The notes: a model not told the origin generated them from the letters alone. DNA of 64,000 nt from Lachnospiraceae bacterium (GCA_910575775.1 CAJTEY010000018.1:21238-85237); one strand, 5' to 3'. Positions 43,474 to 53,375 are shown, counted from the first letter of the stretch. A program made the numbers and translations.

Positions 43474-45072
43474 TCAATGCTTTTTTCTCTTTTTGGCAAA
43501 ATCGGACAACACATAGAGCAAAATCAGACACCATGAAACAGCCAGCGCGGCGAGGAGAAGCACGGCTGCCGGCGGCAGTGCGCCAAGTTCCTTCCGGCTG
43601 CCGGCGGCAATGTCTTTCTGGTCTAAGCGGTAGAGGGCGGTGACGTCCGCATAGAGCTGATTCATGTAAGCGTCATCCACCGATTCCCCGCGCCGCACGG
43701 AGTTTGCCACATTCTCAATGAGCTGTCCCGCCGCGTTCCGGAGGGAGGCCGAACCGTTAAACACGGGCGTTACGAAGGTGTCCCCGGTATGGTTAAGGAG
43801 CAGTTTGGAGGCATCGATTTTTACGCGGTAATGGGTCTGATTGTCTTTCCCGCTTCCTGCCAGATACGCCTGGTAGGCGGGGGATTTTTGTGCCTTTGAC
43901 GTGACGGGCAGATAGCCTTCCGTCTGGGCATAGCCGATCTGTACCTCATCTGTCAGAAGATATTGGGCAAAGAGCCAGGAGGCCAGCACTTCCTGCGGAT
44001 CGGCTTTGTTAAATACGCAGACCGATGGCCCCTGGGAAATCATCTGAGGATGTTCCGGGTCGTACTGGGGCACCATCCGCACTGCGGTTTCAAAGTCGAC
44101 GAAGGCGTCCTCGCTGATATCCGAGAGTGGCGCATCCGCGCCCATCCATGTGGCTCCTGCCGTGGAGTCGATGGCGAACACACACTGTCCCGCATTGAGG
44201 AAATTGGCGGGATAGCTGGAGATTTTAAAGGTGGAGAAAGCGCCGCTTTCCACATGATCCGCAATCTCGTATAAAAACGCCTCGGTGGTGTCGTTAAAAA
44301 GTCCGATATCGCCCTCCGGCGTGGAATAGGCCGCTCCCTGCTGCTTCAGAGCCTGGATCATCATGTTGTCCGTGGATTTGTAGATAAAGGGAATCATCAC
44401 ATTCTGGCCGTTCAAGGCAAAGGTGCCGTCATCATTTTTGACGGCGGCTGCTTCCGACACTTCCCATATGAAATCCCAGGTCAGCACGTCCGGTATGTTG
44501 TAGCCCAGTTTTTCCACATAGTCTTTGTTGATATAGCAGCACTCGGTGGAGCGCATGTAGGGGAGAGCGTAGTGTTGTTCCTCCAGCACGCATTCCGCGA
44601 GAAACTGGGGAACGATTTCTTCCTGCGCCGGGCCGTCATAGAGGAGGGCGCTTCCGCCAAGCCCGTATTTTTCATCGGCAAAGAGCGCATCCAGAGGAAC
44701 CACGGTGTTTGTCCCGGTCATGTAAGTGGCAATGTGATCCGGGTAGGTGATACAGACATTCGGCGTGGTGCCGGTGGAGATATTGGTGATCACATCGTTG
44801 AAAATCCTGCCGTAGTCGGTGTAGAGTTTCATATTGACCTTGATGTGGGGATAGAGCGACTCAAAATCAGCGATGGCTTTTTTGTAGACATCGGTCTGGT
44901 TTTTGTTGGTATCGTTCTTTGCCCAGAAGGTGATCTCATATTTTTGGGCGGTATCTAATTCTGCAGGCACGGTAAATTCCGGCAGTGCCCTGGAGCCGTG
45001 ACAGCCTGTGAGGGTCAAAAGGCTTGCGCCTGTGAAGAGGACTGCCAGTATATTTTTCCATTTTCTATTCAT
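43474..45072 (-). CDS. Sugar ABC transporter solute-binding lipoprotein with C-terminal membrane anchor
   Basis: The 532-residue protein has a lipoprotein signal (LAVLFTGASLLTLTGC, lipid-attachment cysteine near residue 24) and a family-1 extracellular solute-binding fold (EITFWAKNDTNKNQTDVYKKAIADFESLYPHIKVNMK). It is about 100 residues longer than usual. The end has a second hydrophobic helix (AVLLLAALAVSWCLILLYVL) followed by KKRKKH, so it would be anchored at both ends. Its ATG overlaps the permease stop (ATGA). The ligand is probably an oligosaccharide, judged from the ABC partners. Confidence 0.87.
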   Translation of the reverse strand: MNRKWKNILAVLFTGASLLTLTGCHGSRALPEFTVPAELDTAQKYEITFWAKNDTNKNQTDVYKKAIADFESLYPHIKVNMKLYTDYGRIFNDVITNISTGTTPNVCITYPDHIATYMTGTNTVVPLDALFADEKYGLGGSALLYDGPAQEEIVPQFLAECVLEEQHYALPYMRSTECCYINKDYVEKLGYNIPDVLTWDFIWEVSEAAAVKNDDGTFALNGQNVMIPFIYKSTDNMMIQALKQQGAAYSTPEGDIGLFNDTTEAFLYEIADHVESGAFSTFKISSYPANFLNAGQCVFAIDSTAGATWMGADAPLSDISEDAFVDFETAVRMVPQYDPEHPQMISQGPSVCVFNKADPQEVLASWLFAQYLLTDEVQIGYAQTEGYLPVTSKAQKSPAYQAYLAGSGKDNQTHYRVKIDASKLLLNHTGDTFVTPVFNGSASLRNAAGQLIENVANSVRRGESVDDAYMNQLYADVTALYRLDQKDIAAGSRKELGALPPAAVLLLAALAVSWCLILLYVLSDFAKKRKKH

Positions 45073-45902
45073 CCTTTGGTACCTCCTCTGGCAATGCCGG
45101 ACATAATCTGTCTGCGGAACAGGAGAAACAGGAGGATGAGCGGCAGGGAAATCACAACCACCGCAGCCATCATGGCGGGAATGTTCGCCCGCCCGAATCC
45201 GTTTTCACGGATTTCCTGAATGCCGTTGGAGACCAGATAGTAATTGGCGTCGTCGGTGATCAGTCTCGGCCACACATAGGAATTCCAGCACTCTATGATT
45301 TTTAAGATCGTGATGGTGACCAGTGTGGGCCGGCAGATGGGAATCATTACCCTGCGCAGGTACCGAAAGTCCGAGGTGCCGTCCACCTTGGCGGCGTAGT
45401 ACAGTTCGTCTGGAATCTGGGCGAAATTTTCCCGCAGCAGATAAATATAAAACACGGAGGTCACGGAGGGCAGGATCAGCCCCGTGAAGGTGTTGCGCAG
45501 CTCCAGATTGGTGATGGTGGCAAAGTTGGTGATCACCACCAGTTCGCCCGGAATCATCATCAGTGCCAGAAACAGAGTGAATACGAGATCACGTCCGGCA
45601 AACTGCAGTCTTGCAAAAGCGAAGGCTGACAGCGTGATGACAACGAGCATCAGCGCTGTGGTGCCCGCCGTAAATACCAGGGTGTTTAACAGATACCGGC
45701 CAAGCGGAACGGTGGTAAAGGCGTCCGCATAGTTTTGCAGGGTGGGAGAGAGCGTAAAAAATTTCGGAATATGCTCTGCGTTGTAGGCGCCGTAATCCTT
45801 TACGGAGGTCAGAGCCATCCAGTAGAAGGGAAACAGCACGACCAGCGCCCAGAAAGTGAGAAAAGCATATGTGACTATGGTGAGTATGCGGTTCTTTTTC
45901 AT
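45069..45902 (-). CDS. Carbohydrate ABC transporter permease, MalG type
   Basis: The 277-residue permease has six membrane helices and the EAA loop characteristic of MalG (EELYYAAKVDGTSDFRYLRRVMIPICRP). It forms a heterodimer with the MalF-type permease encoded just upstream. AGGAGGCTTACATT precedes the ATG and 12 bp separate it from that gene. It is overlapped by the start of the binding-protein gene. Confidence 0.94.
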   Translation of the reverse strand: MKKNRILTIVTYAFLTFWALVVLFPFYWMALTSVKDYGAYNAEHIPKFFTLSPTLQNYADAFTTVPLGRYLLNTLVFTAGTTALMLVVITLSAFAFARLQFAGRDLVFTLFLALMMIPGELVVITNFATITNLELRNTFTGLILPSVTSVFYIYLLRENFAQIPDELYYAAKVDGTSDFRYLRRVMIPICRPTLVTITILKIIECWNSYVWPRLITDDANYYLVSNGIQEIRENGFGRANIPAMMAAVVVISLPLILLFLLFRRQIMSGIARGGTKG

Positions 45903-45914
45903 AATGTAAGCCTC

Positions 45915-46808
45915 CTAATGATAGTGAACATGCTTTTTGCTCACCAGCAGATTGATACATGTAATGGTCAGGACAATGGAGAACAGGATAATGGCCGCCG
46001 CCGATGCGTAGGAGGGATAGCCGCCGCTGTCCCGGTAGAGCATGTCGTACACATAGCCCACAATTGTGTTCATGCCTGCCGCGTTCAGATTGGTGCCAAA
46101 CAGAGCCACCGCATCGCTGTATGCTTTGAATGCGCCGATAAAGCCTGTGATGACCAGATAGAAGAGCATGGGGGAAATCATGGGCAGGGTAATCTTCAAA
46201 AACATGCGGATGCGTCCTGTGCCGTCCACTCTTGCAGCATTGTAATAGACGGGATTGACGCCTGCCAGCGCGCTCGTCAGAATCAGAATCTTAAAGGGCA
46301 TGACAACCCAGACCGTGTAAAAGCAGAGCACGAACATTTTCGCCCAGTAGGGACCTTCGATAAAATCCACGGAGCTGCCGCCGAAACAGTGAATCAGCAG
46401 ATTGACGAGACCGTCGGAATAGGGTGTCTTTTTGAATAGAATCATAAACACCAGACCGACCGCCAGCGTGTTTGTCACATAGGGCAGAAAAAAGACAGTC
46501 TGAAACAGTTCCTGCAAGGGTTTGATGGAACTGAGCGCCACGGAGATCAGGAGAGCCAGCCCGGTGGAGAGCGGTACGGTGATGATCACAAGAATAAACG
46601 TGTTTTTTAAGGCCTGCAAAAAGTAAGCATCGTGCAGGACATAAGAATAGTTGTAGCCGCCGATACCGTAAAACGTCTGGGAGGCAGAGTTGTAGCCTTC
46701 TTCAAAGGAATAGATAAATACATCAATCAAGGGATAGATCAGAAAAGCGCCCAAAAAGAGGATGGCGGGCAGCAGATAAAGCCAGCCCTTGTTATTTTGT
46801 TTTTCCAT
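45915..46808 (-). CDS. Carbohydrate ABC transporter permease, MalF type
   Basis: The 297-residue permease has six helices and the EAA motif (NPVYYNAARVDGTGRIRMFLKITLPMISP). The start at 46808 is favoured because ATGGAGAGTCTC lies correctly upstream; ATG 46820 is the alternative. It follows the ATPase gene by 88 bp on the minus strand. Together with MalG-type and ATPase subunits it forms a CUT1-class sugar importer. Confidence 0.93.
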   Translation of the reverse strand: MEKQNNKGWLYLLPAILFLGAFLIYPLIDVFIYSFEEGYNSASQTFYGIGGYNYSYVLHDAYFLQALKNTFILVIITVPLSTGLALLISVALSSIKPLQELFQTVFFLPYVTNTLAVGLVFMILFKKTPYSDGLVNLLIHCFGGSSVDFIEGPYWAKMFVLCFYTVWVVMPFKILILTSALAGVNPVYYNAARVDGTGRIRMFLKITLPMISPMLFYLVITGFIGAFKAYSDAVALFGTNLNAAGMNTIVGYVYDMLYRDSGGYPSYASAAAIILFSIVLTITCINLLVSKKHVHYH

Positions 46809-46896
46809 GAGACTCTCCATTCCGAAGCGTTTGTACAAATCGGGAAACAATCGGCAGATATCAGACTTGCACAGCTTCTGCATATATGAATTATGG

Positions 46897-48006
46897 TCAG
46901 TCAGTTTCAAATGAAATCCGCTGTCCCGTAGCCTGGTCAAAGAGAAAGACCTTCTGCGGCTTCAGCATAAAGCGCACGGTATCGCCGGAAAGATGTCCGC
47001 AGCTCTCCGCATCCACGATGGAGCGGATCACGGGATTCAGTGATGCAGGGTGGGTAGAGACAATGCTCACATCGCGCCCCATAACCTCCGGCCTGCTTAA
47101 ACGGCAGGTGAAGGAGCCGTTTTCTGCCAGGATAAAACCTTCCGGGCGTATGCCCACATGAACCGGCTGGTCGGGCACTTGCTTCAGCTTAAGAACCGCC
47201 TCCTCCCCGAGGAAGAGAGAGCCCTTTTCCACCCTGCCCTTGAACAGATTGATGGGCGGGGTTCCGAGGAATTTTGCCACAAATAAATTGGCGGGATTGT
47301 CATATACTTCCTGAGGTTTCCCGATCTGCTGTACCAGACCGTCCTTCATCACCACAATGAGATCGGAGATGCTCATGGCCTCGTCCTGATCGTGGGTCAC
47401 AAATACGGTTGTGATGGCCGTTTTTTGCTGGATGCGGCGTATCTCCTCACGGGTCTGGAGTCTGAGTCGTGCGTCCAGATTGGAGAGAGGCTCGTCCAGG
47501 AGAAGCACCCGGGGAAGCTTTACAAGCGCCCGCGCGATGGCCACGCGCTGCTGCTGTCCGCCGGACAGTTCCGACGGCTTTCTGTCCAGAAGATTATCAA
47601 TCTGCACAAGCCCTGCGGCTTCTGTTACCCGGGCATGCATTTCTTCCCTGGAAAGTTTGTCGCTCCCTTTCAGGTTTTCCAGAGGGAAACGGATATTCTG
47701 CTCTACGTTTAAATGGGGATAAAGGGCATAATTCTGGAATACCATGCCAACGCCCCGCTTTTGCGGGGTAAGCGGCGTGACGTCCTCCTCATCGAAAAAG
47801 ATCTGCCCCTCTGTAGGATTCTGCAGGCCGCAGATCAGATGCAGCGTTGTGCTTTTTCCACAGCCGGAAGGGCCTAACAGGCCGACCAGCTTTCCATCGG
47901 GTATTTCAAAGTTGAAATCATTTACGGCAATGACATCTTCCTTCTTTCTGTTTCCTCTGCCCCTTCCGGGGAAAGTTTTTGTCAAGTGCGAGAGTACAAT
48001 TTTCAT
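46897..48006 (-). CDS. MalK/MsmX-type sugar ABC ATPase
   Basis: The 369-residue ATPase carries Walker A GPSGCGKSTTLH, signature [14 protein letters not shown], Walker B LLLDEPLSNLD and the H loop VFVTHDQDEAMSISD. A C-terminal MOP-like regulatory domain (about 240-369) holds HVGIRPEGFILAENG. This is the UgpC/MsmK/MsmX group. An ATPase encoded in the operon is notable because many Firmicutes sugar importers rely on a shared distant one. GGAAAGGAATGC precedes the ATG. The FRG gene lies 55 bp upstream. Confidence 0.94.
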   Translation of the reverse strand: MKIVLSHLTKTFPGRGRGNRKKEDVIAVNDFNFEIPDGKLVGLLGPSGCGKSTTLHLICGLQNPTEGQIFFDEEDVTPLTPQKRGVGMVFQNYALYPHLNVEQNIRFPLENLKGSDKLSREEMHARVTEAAGLVQIDNLLDRKPSELSGGQQQRVAIARALVKLPRVLLLDEPLSNLDARLRLQTREEIRRIQQKTAITTVFVTHDQDEAMSISDLIVVMKDGLVQQIGKPQEVYDNPANLFVAKFLGTPPINLFKGRVEKGSLFLGEEAVLKLKQVPDQPVHVGIRPEGFILAENGSFTCRLSRPEVMGRDVSIVSTHPASLNPVIRSIVDAESCGHLSGDTVRFMLKPQKVFLFDQATGQRISFETD

Positions 48007-48061
48007 AATTTTGCATTCCTTTCCGAAATCTGCGGAACGGATTCCGAATCAATGGCTGTTG

Positions 48062-48811
48062 TCAGATACCGTATTCGTCCCTTAAATCTGCCGAAATGTG
48101 ATCCAGATCGGGATAGACAAAGCTCTCCGTGATACCGAGCACCCGGAGACTGTCGATAAAGTATTTCTTCCGCTCGCAGGGAATAATGATTTTGTAGAGC
48201 ATGTTTTCGTCGCAGACATCCTCCAGATGTTTCAGGGAGTTATGCACGGTAAAGTTGGAATGCTGGGAGTACATCCGCAGGTTATTTTCTGTGGAACTGC
48301 ATGCAAGAATGCGGTTTGTCAGCTCGTGGTTGTGATGGGCATGCTTGAAAGCGGGCAGCAGCATTTCCTGCGTGGTGTCGGCGTCGATGGGATAAATGCA
48401 GTTGCCGAATCCTTCCTGCTCATTCAAAAGACCCGGCGCCAGCACCCAGACACAGCCGTCCGTTTCCGGCAGTTCCCGGTAAGTCTCCGTGGCGAAAAAA
48501 ACCGCGATCAGGGGGGACTGACTCCAGTCAAGCATTCTGGTGGGAAGGCCGTAGTGCTGCATCAAAGATACCCAGCCCGCGTAATTATGCTTTTCAGGGG
48601 GATTATCAATGATCTGTCTGGCTCGCGTATAGAAATCATTGGTGATATACCGCTCGGCATCCAGACGCTTTTTACTGCGCTGGATGGAAGGAATCAGCTT
48701 GAGCGATGCGTTTTCTTCCCCACGGTACCACAAACGCATACCGTGCTCCTGATATAAACTGTTAACGAACTGTAATAGCTCGTCAATGGTGCATATTTCC
48801 TGTTTAATCAT
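48062..48811 (-). CDS. FRG-domain protein
   Basis: The 249-residue protein contains the FRG domain: LWYRGEENASLKLIPSI at about 26-42, MQHYGLPTRMLDWSQSPLIAVFFATETY at about 85-112, and a C-terminal IIIPCERKKYFIDSLRVLG. FRG proteins are of uncertain biochemistry and have been linked to stress and phage defence. The gene directly precedes the sugar ABC operon on the same strand and may be its first gene or simply adjacent. TGGAGAAACT precedes the ATG. There is no linked toxin or immunity gene. Confidence 0.86.
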   Translation of the reverse strand: MIKQEICTIDELLQFVNSLYQEHGMRLWYRGEENASLKLIPSIQRSKKRLDAERYITNDFYTRARQIIDNPPEKHNYAGWVSLMQHYGLPTRMLDWSQSPLIAVFFATETYRELPETDGCVWVLAPGLLNEQEGFGNCIYPIDADTTQEMLLPAFKHAHHNHELTNRILACSSTENNLRMYSQHSNFTVHNSLKHLEDVCDENMLYKIIIPCERKKYFIDSLRVLGITESFVYPDLDHISADLRDEYGI

Positions 48812-49027
48812 AGTTTCTCCATTTTCGTGCGTCCGCCGTAACTTAAGCTGTTTCCGGCTAAGAAGGATTTGGGGACTCGGACTGTTTTGTCATAATGATT
48901 ATAGAAGATTTTGGAAGGATGTACAAGGGGTCTCATAAACAGCTCGGATACAGAAAATTTTGGCGGATAGGCTATGAGGATTCAAACGGCTGTGTTATGA
49001 TATCAACATGTCAAAGGAGGAACTGGA

Positions 49028-50152
49028 ATGGAAAAGAAAACAAAACAGAATTTAATCATAGTGATCGTGGGAGTGGTATTATTTGCGGCACTGATGAATT
49101 TACATGTGGTTCTCCAGTTTCTGGAAAAGGGGATAGCGGTCATCCTGCCTGTCATAGTCGGCGCTATCCTGGCCCTGTTTATCAATGTGCCCATGACGGG
49201 AATCGAAAAGCGGCTGCGCAAATGGATGCAGAAAACGAAAAAGCAGCCTTCCGACAAGGTTTACCGGCTCACTTCGTTTCTGCTCACCTTTGTCTGTGTT
49301 GCGCTGGTGCTTACGCTTGTATTCACACTGCTCATACCAGAGCTTGCAAGCTCCGTGAAAGGGCTTTATTTGCTGGTTGAAGCGCGCCTGCCGCAGTGGA
49401 TTGCCTATCTGGATAGTCTGGATCTGCAGTCGGGGTGGCTGGAGGAAATGCTTGCGGACATCAATCTGGAAAAGATCATGCAGAATGTTGGCATCGGAGC
49501 AAATCTGTTTTTGGAGGGCGTGGTGAGCACGGTGTCCTCTGCCGCGAGTATAGTCATAACGGCGGCATTTGGACTGATCATCAGTATTTATCTGGTGTTG
49601 GGGAAGGAGCAGATAGGCGGACATGCCCAGAAGATAGTATATGCCTATTTAAAGCCTGCATGGGCGGAAAACGTCATGCATTTTTGCCGTACATTCAACA
49701 GGTCTTTTTCCAATTTCCTGTCAGGGCAGTGTGCGGAGGCGGTGATTCTCGGAATACTGATGTTTCTGGCATTTACGGTTTTCAGACTGCCTTATGGAAG
49801 TCTGGTTGGCGTACTGACGGCAGTCTGCGCGATCATTCCCTATGTGGGGGCGCTTATGTCCGGCGCGGTCAGCGTAATTCTTGCTCTGCTGATCAGCCCG
49901 GCCCTGGCGGTCCGCTGTCTGATTGTCTATCTGATTGTCCAGTTTGTTGAGAATCAGTTTATCTATCCAAGAGTGGTGGGCGGCTCTGTAGGATTACCGC
50001 CACTGTATACGCTTGTTGCGGCAATGATCGGCGGCAATCTCTTTGGGATCATGGGAATTATCTTCTTTATTCCGCTGATGGCTGTTTTTGTTGAACTCGT
50101 GAAAGAAGACGCGGGGAAACGTCTGGACCGTCGGGGAAAACATAGCGTATAG
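49028..50152 (+). CDS. AI-2E family transporter
   Basis: The 374-residue protein has about eight membrane helices and the conserved AI-2E/YtvI region (SLVGVLTAVCAIIPYVGALMSG and FIYPRVVGGSVGLPPLYTLVAAMIGG). Family members are suggested to export autoinducers or exchange Na+/H+; which applies here is unknown. AAAGGAGGAACTGG precedes the ATG. It is on the plus strand between the FRG and XRE genes, and no operon partner is evident. Confidence 0.9.
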   Translation: MEKKTKQNLIIVIVGVVLFAALMNLHVVLQFLEKGIAVILPVIVGAILALFINVPMTGIEKRLRKWMQKTKKQPSDKVYRLTSFLLTFVCVALVLTLVFTLLIPELASSVKGLYLLVEARLPQWIAYLDSLDLQSGWLEEMLADINLEKIMQNVGIGANLFLEGVVSTVSSAASIVITAAFGLIISIYLVLGKEQIGGHAQKIVYAYLKPAWAENVMHFCRTFNRSFSNFLSGQCAEAVILGILMFLAFTVFRLPYGSLVGVLTAVCAIIPYVGALMSGAVSVILALLISPALAVRCLIVYLIVQFVENQFIYPRVVGGSVGLPPLYTLVAAMIGGNLFGIMGIIFFIPLMAVFVELVKEDAGKRLDRRGKHSV

Positions 50153-50232
50153 GGAAAAGTTAAAAAGCAGGGATATCATAAAAAACGAAAATATAGAAAA
50201 ATACTGCCTTTATGTAAAATAATGTTAACCTG

Positions 50233-50267
50233 CGTTGCTTGCCGCAACGGGTGTTCCTCCGTATAAT
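50233..50267 (+). promoter_or_regulatory. Promoter with dyad for the XRE gene
   Basis: TTGCCG (50239-50244), 17 bp, TATAAT (50262-50267). The dyad CGTTGC (50233-50238) and GCAACG (50244-50249), 5 bp apart, overlaps the -35 and may be the autoregulatory operator. Confidence 0.65.
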
Positions 50268-50291
50268 GGGAGTGAAAGGAGGGCATCCCTG

Positions 50292-50801
50292 ATGCTAAAC
50301 GAAAATATCAAAACCATCAGAAAGTCCAAAGGGCTTTCGCAGGAGGAACTTGCAATCAAGCTGAATGTGGTGAGACAAACGGTTTCGAAATGGGAACAGG
50401 GTCTGTCGGTTCCAGATGCCGATATGCTGATTTCCATATCAGAGGTATTTGAAATACCTGTCAGCACACTGCTTGGAGAAACCGTTGTAGAGACGAAGGC
50501 CGATGATCTGAGAGTAATCGCCGAGAAGCTTGAGGTCATCAACTTACAGCTTGCGCATGGAAAAGCAGCAAGACAAAAAGTGATTCACTGGTTTTTTGTC
50601 TCGTTGTGTGTGATTATAGCGGCTGTTTTTGCCATACTGAAAGCATTAAACAGTCCTTACCTGGGTTGGGACTACAGTCATCCCGAAACCGCAGTAGCCG
50701 GAGTACTGTTTCACACATTTGAGTGGCTGTTCATCAGAATAGCGCCGTTTGCTCTGATTGGGGTGATCGTCGGGGCCTGCTTCACACGGAAGAAAGTGTG
50801 A
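50292..50801 (+). CDS. XRE regulator with two membrane helices
   Basis: The 169-residue protein has an N-terminal HTH (about 3-60, IKTIRKSKGLSQEELAIKLNVVRQTVSKWEQGLSVPDAD). A helical linker and two C-terminal hydrophobic helices follow (about 100-120 and 145-165). The N-terminal sequence is typical of membrane-anchored SinR-like regulators common in Clostridia. The start at 50292 follows AAAGGAGGGCATCC. A dyad overlaps its promoter. The regulated target is not apparent from context. Confidence 0.86.
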   Translation: MLNENIKTIRKSKGLSQEELAIKLNVVRQTVSKWEQGLSVPDADMLISISEVFEIPVSTLLGETVVETKADDLRVIAEKLEVINLQLAHGKAARQKVIHWFFVSLCVIIAAVFAILKALNSPYLGWDYSHPETAVAGVLFHTFEWLFIRIAPFALIGVIVGACFTRKKV

Positions 50802-50998
50802 AAGGCGCATGGGGCGGTGAAAATGCTGCATGTATTTTTGACATGTTTGAACCGCCCCGCCACTCACCTCCGCGTGTTCTGTAGTGTGTCAGTCTTATAA
50901 GAGAATCATATCAGAAGGAAAATAGATTAGAAAGCGGAAAGCAGATGAAGGGTTTCATAACCCCATCGGTGCCTTTCGCAGAAAGGTGGATTATAGCA

Positions 50999-51616
50999 AT
51001 GAAAGTACTTATGATCAACGGAAGTCCGCGTGCAGGAGGCAACACATCCATCGCCCTGCGGGAGATGGAACAGATTTTTGCGGCGGAGGGCGTGGAAACA
51101 GAAACCATTCAGATCGGCAGTCAGGCCATACGGGGCTGCATCGCCTGTAATTCCTGCGTGGAAAAAGGGAAATGCGTGTTTGACGATATAGTAAACGAGA
51201 CAGCGCCGAAATTTGAGGCATGCGACGGGCTGGTGATCGCGTCCCCGGTTTACTATGCGTCTGCCAACGGCACACTGATTTCTTTTCTGGACAGACTGTT
51301 TTACAGTACGCCCTTTGACAAACGCATGAAGGCAGGAGCCAGTGTCGTCGTGGCAAGACGGGGCGGCCTGTCGGCCACATTTGATGAGCTGAACAAATAT
51401 TTTACGATCTGCGGTATGCCGGTGGTGTCCAGCCAGTACTGGAACAGTGTTCACGGCAGGCTGCAGGGCGAAGCGGCGCAGGATGCGGAAGGGTTACAGA
51501 TCATGCGCACGCTTGCGCGGAATATGACGTTCTTAATCAAGAGCATTGCGCTCGGGAAGGAAACTTACGGCCTGCCGGAAGACGAGCCTGCCCAGAGAAC
51601 TAATTTTATTCACTGA
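50999..51616 (+). CDS. Flavodoxin-family NAD(P)H-dependent oxidoreductase
   Basis: The 205-residue protein begins MKVLMINGSPRAGGNTSIALREME, the flavodoxin-like FMN-binding start of the FMN_red family. The characteristic GCIACNSCVEKGKCVFDDIV and DGLVIASPVYYASANGTLISFLDRLFY motifs are present. Such iron-sulfur-flavoproteins reduce quinones or aromatic substrates. ATG 50999 was chosen over 50945 because AGAAAGGTGGATTATAG is just upstream. Its 3' end overlaps the convergent Na/Pi gene by 11 bp. Confidence 0.9.
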   Translation: MKVLMINGSPRAGGNTSIALREMEQIFAAEGVETETIQIGSQAIRGCIACNSCVEKGKCVFDDIVNETAPKFEACDGLVIASPVYYASANGTLISFLDRLFYSTPFDKRMKAGASVVVARRGGLSATFDELNKYFTICGMPVVSSQYWNSVHGRLQGEAAQDAEGLQIMRTLARNMTFLIKSIALGKETYGLPEDEPAQRTNFIH

Positions 51617-53363
51617 CTTTTGGCAGTACATATTTTTCCGAATAGAAGGCATACTGATCTTTGTAATAAGGACTTTCCTCTTTCATTACGGAAAGGGAAT
51701 GGTGCAGATTCATGCTGTTTTCGGCACTGTCCACGATACAGATGGCGATGTTGGAGCAGTGGTCTGCCGCCCTTTCCAGATTGGTGAGAAGGTCAAGCCA
51801 GATAAAGCCTGTCTCTATGGAGCAGACACCCTTTTTCAAACGTCTTACATGGGCGTTTCTCATGTTCTCTTTCAAATCGTCGATCACCTGCTCAAGCGGT
51901 TCTATGTTTCGCGACAATTCCAGATCGTTCTGCACAAAGGCGGTGCAGGAGAGCGTCATAATTTCGGATACGGCGCGGCAAAGCACGTCCAGCTCTTTTA
52001 AGGCTTCGGCGGTGAACTGCAGTTTTTTGTCCTTTAATTCTTCCGCCGATTTTAAAATGTTGACACTGTGGTCGGAAATCCGCTCGAGATCGCCGATCAC
52101 CTTTAACATCATGGAGACGCTGCCGCTGTCGGCGTCGCTCATCTGGTAATTGCTCAGTTTCACCAGATAAGTGCCTAAAATATCTTCATAGTGGTCACAT
52201 TTTTCTTCCGCCTCCTGCACATCCTTTGCGGTCTGTTTATCGTACCGGGTCAGAAGCCTCATCCCGTCCTTCAGGGAGGAGGTGGAAATTTCGGCCATTT
52301 CTCTTACCAGCGAATGGCATCTGTCCAGCGCAATATGGGGCGCGGCGAGGAGACGTTCGTCAAGTACGGAGGCGGTTTCTTCCGTTTCGGCGTCGGGGAC
52401 AAGCCTTACCGCCAGCTTTTCTAACAGAGCAGAGGTGGGGAGAAGCACAAGGGTACATAAAATGTTAAACGCGGAGTGGGTGAGCGCGATGCCGAACAGG
52501 GACGCTGACTCATCCAAAAGCGCAGGCTTCACAAACAGGGACACCGGCAGAAAGACGAGAAGCAGGATCAGGGTTCCCAGTATATTAAAGGAAAGATGGA
52601 CAATTGCCGCCCGTTTGGCGTTTTTCGTGGTGCCGAAGGAGGAGAGCAGCGCCGTCGCGCAGGTGCCGATATTCTGCCCCATAATAATCGGCATGGCCGC
52701 GCCGTAGGAAACCTGTCCCGTGGACGCGAGCGCCTGCAGAATACCGACGGAGGCGGAGCTTGACTGGATCACCGCCGTAAGTACGGCGCCCACGATAATG
52801 CCAAGTACCGGGTTCTTGAACAGGATAAACATCTGTTGGAAGGCCGGTACATCGGCAAGCCCGGACACCGCGCCGGACATGGTGTCCATGCCGAACATCA
52901 GGGTGGCAAAGCCTAAAAGAATCGTGCCCGAATCCTTCTTTTTACTTGTCTTTCCGAACATGAAAAACAGAATGCCGACGGCAGCCAGTATAGGTGTGAA
53001 GGAGGTGGGCTTGAGCATCCGTATGAAAAAGTTGTCGCTGGAAATGCCGCTTAAACTCAAGAGCCATGCGGTGACGGTGGTGCCCACGTTTGCACCCATA
53101 ATCACATTGATTGCCTGCTTTAGGGTCATTACTCCGGAATTGACGAAACCAACCACCATCACGGTGGCGGCGGATGAACTCTGGATTACGGCGGTGACGA
53201 CCAGACCCGTCAGAAAGCCCGCAGTCTTATTCTGGGTCAGTCTGGCAAGGAGCAGCTTTAAACTCCCTTCTGCGCGCCGTTCCAAGGCTTCGCTCATCAC
53301 GCTCATGCCAAAGAGAAACAGGCTTAAGCCTCCGGCCAGTGTCAAAACATCAAAGATATCCAT
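51606..53363 (-). CDS. Na/Pi cotransporter family protein with PhoU-like domain
   Basis: The 585-residue protein has two Na_Pi_cotrans repeats (about 10-160 and 175-320) with the QSSSAATVMVVGFVNSG and QSSSASVGILQALASTG motifs and about 8-9 helices. A cytoplasmic PhoU-like helical domain (about 350-560) follows. It imports phosphate with Na+ or participates in phosphate sensing. It starts 12 bp after the KdpE-like regulator stop on the minus strand, so it lies in a kinase-regulator-transporter operon. Confidence 0.93.
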   Translation of the reverse strand: MDIFDVLTLAGGLSLFLFGMSVMSEALERRAEGSLKLLLARLTQNKTAGFLTGLVVTAVIQSSSAATVMVVGFVNSGVMTLKQAINVIMGANVGTTVTAWLLSLSGISSDNFFIRMLKPTSFTPILAAVGILFFMFGKTSKKKDSGTILLGFATLMFGMDTMSGAVSGLADVPAFQQMFILFKNPVLGIIVGAVLTAVIQSSSASVGILQALASTGQVSYGAAMPIIMGQNIGTCATALLSSFGTTKNAKRAAIVHLSFNILGTLILLLVFLPVSLFVKPALLDESASLFGIALTHSAFNILCTLVLLPTSALLEKLAVRLVPDAETEETASVLDERLLAAPHIALDRCHSLVREMAEISTSSLKDGMRLLTRYDKQTAKDVQEAEEKCDHYEDILGTYLVKLSNYQMSDADSGSVSMMLKVIGDLERISDHSVNILKSAEELKDKKLQFTAEALKELDVLCRAVSEIMTLSCTAFVQNDLELSRNIEPLEQVIDDLKENMRNAHVRRLKKGVCSIETGFIWLDLLTNLERAADHCSNIAICIVDSAENSMNLHHSLSVMKEESPYYKDQYAFYSEKYVLPKVSE

Positions 53364-53375
53364 TGTCGTGTCCTC

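Noticed and set aside
48062..48811. FRG gene as part of a phage-defence island
   Set aside because: No neighbouring defence genes, recombinases or att-like repeats are seen; the context is sugar transport.
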